DNA of 20,280 nt, taken from NCBI GenBank assembly GCA_001970955.1, contig MPUH01001249.1, forward strand, positions 1 to 20,280, read 5' to 3'. The notes beneath the pieces are model-generated. The model saw nothing but the letters and a program-made list of their open reading frames with translations, did no database searches and was not told where the DNA came from. Origin of the DNA: Stentor coeruleus. Its lineage: Eukaryota; Ciliophora; Heterotrichea; Heterotrichida; Stentoridae. The translations under genes were made by a program, and so were the position numbers. Below are positions 16,028 to 20,280 of the stretch, in pieces (the first letter of the stretch is position 1; each line of letters starts with the position of its first letter).

Positions 16028-17416
16028 TTAATTAAGGATATTTGGTCTTTTTGTAAGATTTTCTAAAGTTTTTAAGTTTTCCAGATTATTTTTTATATTT
16101 TTACTCCTAATTTTTGATGTGTCAGTAGCTTCCATAAGCTCTATAGCTTTATGAAAATGATCAGTAAGTATATATCTTGGATTTATTTCAGAAATTATTA
16201 TTTCATTAGTATGAAGCTCTAAAAGTAATTTTTCCCTCTTAATATCAATCATTTTTAATGCCTTATCTGGATTTTTTAAAGTAATTGGAATAGAATAATA
16301 TTTTAATATGTCTTCGATTTGTAAAGGCCCATAAACAGGCTTCTGACGCTTATGAAGATGCTGTTCTGATTCGCAACCACAAATTTTACATTTTTTTTCT
16401 AAATTCATACAAGCACAATCATTAAAATATTTTGAATTTTTTACTCTAGTAAAGTTTAGAAAACAATTTTCATGACAAACTTTATCTGAGTGTAAAGAGC
16501 AAAGTGTATTATGATAGTTTGTATCAACCCATCTTGTTACATCTATAACTTCATTAGTATAAATAAATTTTTTAATAGCATCAAAATTGTTCATGTGGGT
16601 ATTTAGCTCAGAGATTATTGTCATAATGTTATTGTGACGAAAAAAAAGTTCATCATATTGCATACTAGATATAGCATTCATTTTAAAAATAAACTCGAAC
16701 ATCTTGCCGACTTTTGTTTTTATTTTTTTAAATTGTTTGTTACTTTTTTTTAACAACTTTGGTTTAGCAAGATATTCTTCCCTAGTATTTTCAAACACAA
16801 CATTATTTAAAAAATAAAAATTTTGCACTGGGAAAGGATAATCAATATTTCTGACTTCAGAAGATTTTCCACTACCGCACTTAAAACTAGAAACAACAAT
16901 CACAGAATTTTCAAAATCTCTTGGAATTATTTCTGAAATTCTCTGGATATTGTATTTTAAAAATGGAGTAAATCTATTAGTTGAATATTTTAGCATACAA
17001 ATAATAGCATTAAAATGTTTTACAGATTTAGCACAATCAATAATTTCATTGGTACTTTCATCATCTTCTTCAATTCCCTCAGTTGAAGACATTCCTGGAG
17101 TATCAACAAAAAGGAGAATTTTATTGTTTGTAAGTGGGCCTGAAACCTTATAATAATGAACATTTGTTGTTTGGCTACGCAAAGTGTTTGCATCATTTCG
17201 TTCATATATTTTATCATCGAATTCTGGATTTATATTTGGGTATTTTAGACATCGTATAGCTGCTGTCAAATTTTCGACATTATTCCCAAAAACTGAATTT
17301 ACTATAACGTTCAATAAAGTCGATTTTCCTACTCCAGTTTCACCTATAATTAATACACTGTAATCATAAGGTTCTATATCACTTTTTCTAACAGCTCTTG
17401 CAAAAGTTGAATTCAT
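16028..17416 (-). CDS. A5: class A GTPase-like protein with intact Cys/His module
   Basis: The protein has 462 aa. The signature is STFARAVRKSDIEPYDYS. The P-loop GETGVGKST is at 25-33, SQTTNVHYYK as G2 (Thr 83/84), DTPG at 105-108, and the box FNAIICMLKYSTNRFTP at 135-151. SVIVVSSF stands at the G4 position with no NKxD. YPFPVQNFYFLNNVVF follows (193-208). Helices run from about 225 to 290. The Cys/His module has H302, C306, H309, C314-H315, C318, C334, C336, C343, C346, C348, H353 and H355. Tail helices carry SEINPRY. It is the parent or sister of A6: gene, upstream element and more than 450 bp of upstream spacer are duplicated. The ATG is fixed by the paralogue N-termini and the element 15 nt away. 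Confidence 0.94.
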   Translation of the reverse strand: MNSTFARAVRKSDIEPYDYSVLIIGETGVGKSTLLNVIVNSVFGNNVENLTAAIRCLKYPNINPEFDDKIYERNDANTLRSQTTNVHYYKVSGPLTNNKILLFVDTPGMSSTEGIEEDDESTNEIIDCAKSVKHFNAIICMLKYSTNRFTPFLKYNIQRISEIIPRDFENSVIVVSSFKCGSGKSSEVRNIDYPFPVQNFYFLNNVVFENTREEYLAKPKLLKKSNKQFKKIKTKVGKMFEFIFKMNAISSMQYDELFFRHNNIMTIISELNTHMNNFDAIKKFIYTNEVIDVTRWVDTNYHNTLCSLHSDKVCHENCFLNFTRVKNSKYFNDCACMNLEKKCKICGCESEQHLHKRQKPVYGPLQIEDILKYYSIPITLKNPDKALKMIDIKREKLLLELHTNEIIISEINPRYILTDHFHKAIELMEATDTSKIRSKNIKNNLENLKTLENLTKRPNILN

Positions 17417-17420
17417 TTTT

Positions 17421-17440
17421 ATAAATGTCTATATTTTTTT
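17421..17440 (-). promoter_or_regulatory. TGTNNACA-type element before A5
   Basis: The plus-strand core TGTCTATA (17426-17433) is followed by a T run. On the coding strand it is followed by TTTATAAAA and the ATG. It matches the A6 copy. Confidence 0.55.
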
Positions 17441-17867
17441 ATAGTTAAATTAACTCTTTGGACAAAAATGGTTATATATAGATTTAATATAGTTATAAAA
17501 TGTGGTTTGCATGTAGAAGTCTGTGTTCAGATATAATTATTTATATCTAATTTCATTCGGATGTCCTTTAAATAGATAATTGTTTTCTTTAATAAGAGAA
17601 AAGAACTATTAAAAAAAATGATTAAAGAAAATTGTAGAAATGATATAAAGAACTAAAAGTATGCTCTTTTTGCATAATATATGAATGATTTAACAAGGTT
17701 AGGTACTGAAAGTCTTAATCTATCTAGAAATTAATTCAGAAAATATTTATCGCCTAACAATATGCAAACGATGCTGGTAAATATTTTTAGCCTAGAATTG
17801 CAACTTGTAAAAGATTTTTGATTAATAGCGACTTAAAAATTTAGAAGTTTAATCTTTCATTGTTTAC

Positions 17868-17889
17868 AAAAATTTGTAGACAATTTTTC
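17868..17889. promoter_or_regulatory. Orphan TGTNNACA element
   Basis: AAAATTTGTAGACAATTTTT with core TGTAGACA at 17875-17882 fits the palindromic consensus found before the genes. On the minus strand an ATG follows 19 nt away but meets a stop after three codons. On the plus strand the nearest ATG is followed directly by TAA. It may be the promoter of a lost gene. Confidence 0.45.
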
Positions 17890-18568
17890 ATAGTAAAATT
17901 TTCAAATTATGTAAGAATAAATTAAAATTTAAGATATACAAATTTAGAGCAGTAATACTATCACTATAGTCAAAATATTAACTCTTAAAATAATCTATCA
18001 AGATTTCGGAATGTTTGCAAGTATTTTACTTATACGGTTTAAATTGCAAAGATAAATTTATACTATAAGGTATTAATTTGATTAAAAATAAAAAAGGATG
18101 AGCTATAAAAATTTGAAGACATTTTTAAATTGGGCTTTCAATTTGCAAAGATGTTTAAGTTGAAGATATATAGCTTATTAATATAGTATAACAATATATG
18201 TTAATGAAAAATCAGCTTTTTAATGTGATATCTATTCAATTTTTAATGTGTATATAAAATATTTAAAAATTATAATACTTAGTCTAAAATTTCGAATAGA
18301 AAGTAACAATTTCCTGATATATTTGTACAAAAAATGAATTAAGATAATATGATTAAAGTAACAAATTATTTAAATTCAGTCTATTATAAGTATCATTTAT
18401 ATTATCATCAAAGTTGCTTCCTCGATTCCGTAAAAATATTTAAAGTATGCTGATACACTTCTGAGCATCATATTATTCAAGCCAGTTCATTAATTTATAC
18501 TTATTCAAAAAATATCAAGCAATTATTATATGCTTATTTTTCTAGAAAATGAAGAAATTAAAAAGACA

Positions 18569-18596
18569 GAACTTTATTGGAATTTTAAAAGTTAAT
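18569..18596. repeat. Shared 3'-flank block, copy downstream of A6
   Basis: GAACTTTATTGGAATTTTAA, about 80-105 bp beyond the A6 stop codon. It corresponds to the blocks near A3 and A5. Confidence 0.45.
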
Positions 18597-18674
18597 CTGC
18601 AAATAAAATTTCTAATAGCATCATGAAAAATCATCAATAGAATTAACTAATTAAAAAATCGATCTATTAATAGC

Positions 18675-19787
18675 TTAAATTTTCATCAGTAAGGATTTAT
18701 AAAATTCTAAGGGTTCATTAGTATTATGCGTCCCTATACGAAAATTATCACAAAGATTATATCTCGGATTTATTTCAAAAATCATTAGTTCATTAGATTG
18801 AAGTTCTAAAAGTAATTTTTTTTCCTTAATATCAATAAGTTTTAATATTTTCTCTGGATTCTTTAAAGTAATTGGAATAGAATAATATTTTAATATGTCT
18901 TCGGTTAGTAAAGGTCCCTCTATAACTTCATTGGTATAAATAATTCTTTTAATAGCTTCGGCATTACTTCTATTGGTATTTAGCTCAGAGATAATAGCCT
19001 TAATTTTATTGTGATAAAAAAGTTCTTCATATTGTATATTAGATATCGCTCTCATATTAAAAATAAACTCGATCATCTTGCCGACTTTTGTTTTTATTTT
19101 TTTAAATTTTTTGTTACTTTTTATTACCAACTTTGGTTTAGCAAGATATTCTTCCCTACTATTTTCAAACACAAAATTATTAAAAAAATAAAAATTTTGC
19201 ACTGGGAAAGGATAATCAATTCTGACTTCAGAAAATTTTCTATTACCGCATTTAAAACTAGAAACAACAATCACAGAATTTTCAAAATCTCTTGGAATTA
19301 TTTTTGAAATTCTATAGATATTATATTTAAATAATACATTTGATCTATTAGTTGAATATTTTAGCATACAAATAATAGCATTAAAATGTTTTACAGATTT
19401 AGCACAATTAATAATTTCATTGGTACTTTCATCATCTTCTTCAATTCCCTTAGTTGAACATGTTCCTGGAGTATCAACTAAAAGGAGAATTTTATTGTTT
19501 GTAAGTGGGCCTGAAACCTTATAGTAATGGACATTTGTTGTTTGGCTACGCAAAGTGTTTGCATCATTTCGTTTATATATTTTATCATCGAATTCTGGAT
19601 TTATATTTGGGTATTTTTTACATCTTATAGCTGCTGTCAAATTTTCGACATTATTTCCAAGAACTGAATTTACTATAACGTTTACTAAAGTCGATTTTCC
19701 TACTCTAGTTTCACCTAAAATCAATACACTGTAATCATAAGGTTCTATATCATCAATGCTAACAGCTCTTGCAAAAGTTGAATTCAT
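18675..19787 (-). CDS. A6: class A GTPase-like protein lacking the Cys/His module
   Basis: This 370-aa protein is a close duplicate of A5 through the G domain (P-loop GETRVGKST 25-33, DTPG 105-108, FNAIICMLKYSTNR) and the helical region. A5 residues 293-362, containing every Cys and His of the module, are absent. The chain passes from YTNEVIE (residues 284-290) straight to GPLLTEDILKYYSIP. The loss is in frame, with the junction at about 18917/18918. Other differences from A5 are also in-frame single-codon losses. The C-terminus diverges after NPRY and ends early. The frame is still open over 1.1 kb, so this is a domain-loss variant rather than an obvious pseudogene. The element upstream is intact. 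Confidence 0.88.
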   Translation of the reverse strand: MNSTFARAVSIDDIEPYDYSVLILGETRVGKSTLVNVIVNSVLGNNVENLTAAIRCKKYPNINPEFDDKIYKRNDANTLRSQTTNVHYYKVSGPLTNNKILLLVDTPGTCSTKGIEEDDESTNEIINCAKSVKHFNAIICMLKYSTNRSNVLFKYNIYRISKIIPRDFENSVIVVSSFKCGNRKFSEVRIDYPFPVQNFYFFNNFVFENSREEYLAKPKLVIKSNKKFKKIKTKVGKMIEFIFNMRAISNIQYEELFYHNKIKAIISELNTNRSNAEAIKRIIYTNEVIEGPLLTEDILKYYSIPITLKNPEKILKLIDIKEKKLLLELQSNELMIFEINPRYNLCDNFRIGTHNTNEPLEFYKSLLMKI

Positions 19788-19791
19788 TTTT

Positions 19792-19812
19792 ATAAATGTC
19801 TATAATTTTTTA
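19792..19812 (-). promoter_or_regulatory. TGTNNACA-type element before A6
   Basis: The plus-strand core TGTCTATA (19797-19804) plus a T run, in the same position relative to the ATG as in A5. Confidence 0.55.
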
Positions 19813-20244
19813 TAGTTAAATTAACTCTTTGGACAAAAATGGTTATATATAGATTTAATATAGTTATAAAATGCGGTGATCATTCAAAAGTCTGTGTTCA
19901 GATATAAAATATTTATATTTAATTTCAATCAGATGTCGATTGCTTTAAATAGATAATTGCTTTCTTCAATAAGAGAAAAGAACTATTAAAAAAAATTGTA
20001 GAAATGATATAAAGAACTAAAAGTATGCTCTTTTTGCATAATATATAAATGATTAGCTAGGTTAAGTGTTGAAAGTCTTAAACTCTATCTAGAAATTAAT
20101 TCAGGAAATATTTATCGCAATTGTTATAACCTAAAAAAATACAAACGATGCTGGTAAATATTTTTAGCCTAGAATTGCAGCTTGTAAAAGATTCTTGATT
20201 AATAGCGACTTAAAAATTTAGAAGTTTAATCTTTCATTGTTTAC

Positions 20245-20266
20245 AAAAATTTGTAGACAATTTTTC
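20245..20266. promoter_or_regulatory. Orphan TGTNNACA element, duplicate copy
   Basis: Same sequence as at 17868-17889, with core TGTAGACA at 20252-20259. Its preservation in both duplicate units is weak support that it is either very young or maintained. Confidence 0.4.
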
Positions 20267-20280
20267 ATAGTAAAATTTTC

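Larger units (their letters stand above)
17417..18674. other. Long spacer between A5 and A6
   Basis: The first part (17417 to about 17903) is a duplicate of 19788-20280, carried along with the A5/A6 gene duplication. It includes an element copy (17875-17882) with no gene attached. No reading frame with a family motif was found in the unduplicated part (about 17904-18560). Confidence 0.6.
15872..20280. repeat. Tandem segmental duplication covering A5 and A6
   Basis: The left unit (about 15872-17903) and right unit (about 18569-20280, cut by the window end) share the 3' flank, gene, upstream element and upstream spacer. The offset between units is about 2.37 kb at the start codons and 2.38 kb at the orphan element. 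It is larger on the 3' side because A6 lost coding sequence. Spacer similarity is about as strong by eye as coding similarity, indicating a recent event. Confidence 0.85.
19788..20280. other. Spacer upstream of A6, duplicate of 17417-17903
   Basis: Follows 17417-17903 closely with small indels, including the second orphan element (core TGTAGACA, 20252-20259). No gene is present before the window ends. Confidence 0.7.

Noticed and set aside
1-20280. tRNA, rRNA, CRISPR arrays, bacterial operons or phage genes
   Set aside because: Looked for on both strands and not found. Repeats present are two-copy duplications or in-frame protein repeats, not spacer arrays.

Overview
The window is very AT-rich (roughly three quarters A+T by eye) and looks eukaryotic. 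It has long non-coding spacers, no bacterial-type operons or Shine-Dalgarno pattern, standard stop codons, and uninterrupted reading frames with no intron that I can support. The species cannot be named from this sequence. An AT-rich protist or a small, compact-genome invertebrate would both fit.

Everything recognisable belongs to one expanded family of P-loop GTPase-like proteins related in layout to AIG1/GIMAP GTPases: G1 loop GxxxxGKS/T, a G2-type Thr, DTPG as G3, then a conserved F-P-F ... N-N-x-x-F block. There are two classes. Class A (six loci, all on the minus strand) starts with a short signature ending in EPYDYS, then the G domain, a helical segment and, in intact members, a Cys/His-rich putative zinc module followed by a helical tail. 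Class B (five loci, four plus and one inverted) has a variable N-terminal extension that looks membrane-directed, then the same G domain, and ends there.

Order along the window: A1 (901-2334, -); B1, frameshifted (2837-3636, +); B2 (4370-5623, +); B3 (7029-8264, +); A2 (8913-10277, -); A3, truncated (10840-11613, -); B4, pseudogene copy of B2 (11906-12617, -); A4, eroded zinc module (12763-13944, -); B5 (14274-15338, +); a relic of an A3-like tail (15448-15540 plus 15834-15867, -); A5 (16028-17416, -); A6, a tandem duplicate of A5 that has cleanly lost the zinc module (18675-19787, -). A1/B1 and A4/B5 are divergent pairs; B3/A2 and B5/A5 are convergent.

Intact members of both classes carry the same near-palindromic element, TGT-NN-ACA (or one or two mismatches) flanked by A-rich and T-rich runs, a short fixed distance before the ATG. 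This suggests common regulation of the two classes. It also moves the likely start of B2 to 4370. Two further copies of the element sit in spacers without a gene. The picture is a fast birth-and-death cluster: tandem and inverted duplication, domain loss, pseudogenes and diversified N-termini, as seen in immune or self/non-self GTPase clusters. That role is inference. The cluster with its paired classes and shared element is the best candidate here for an undescribed system.
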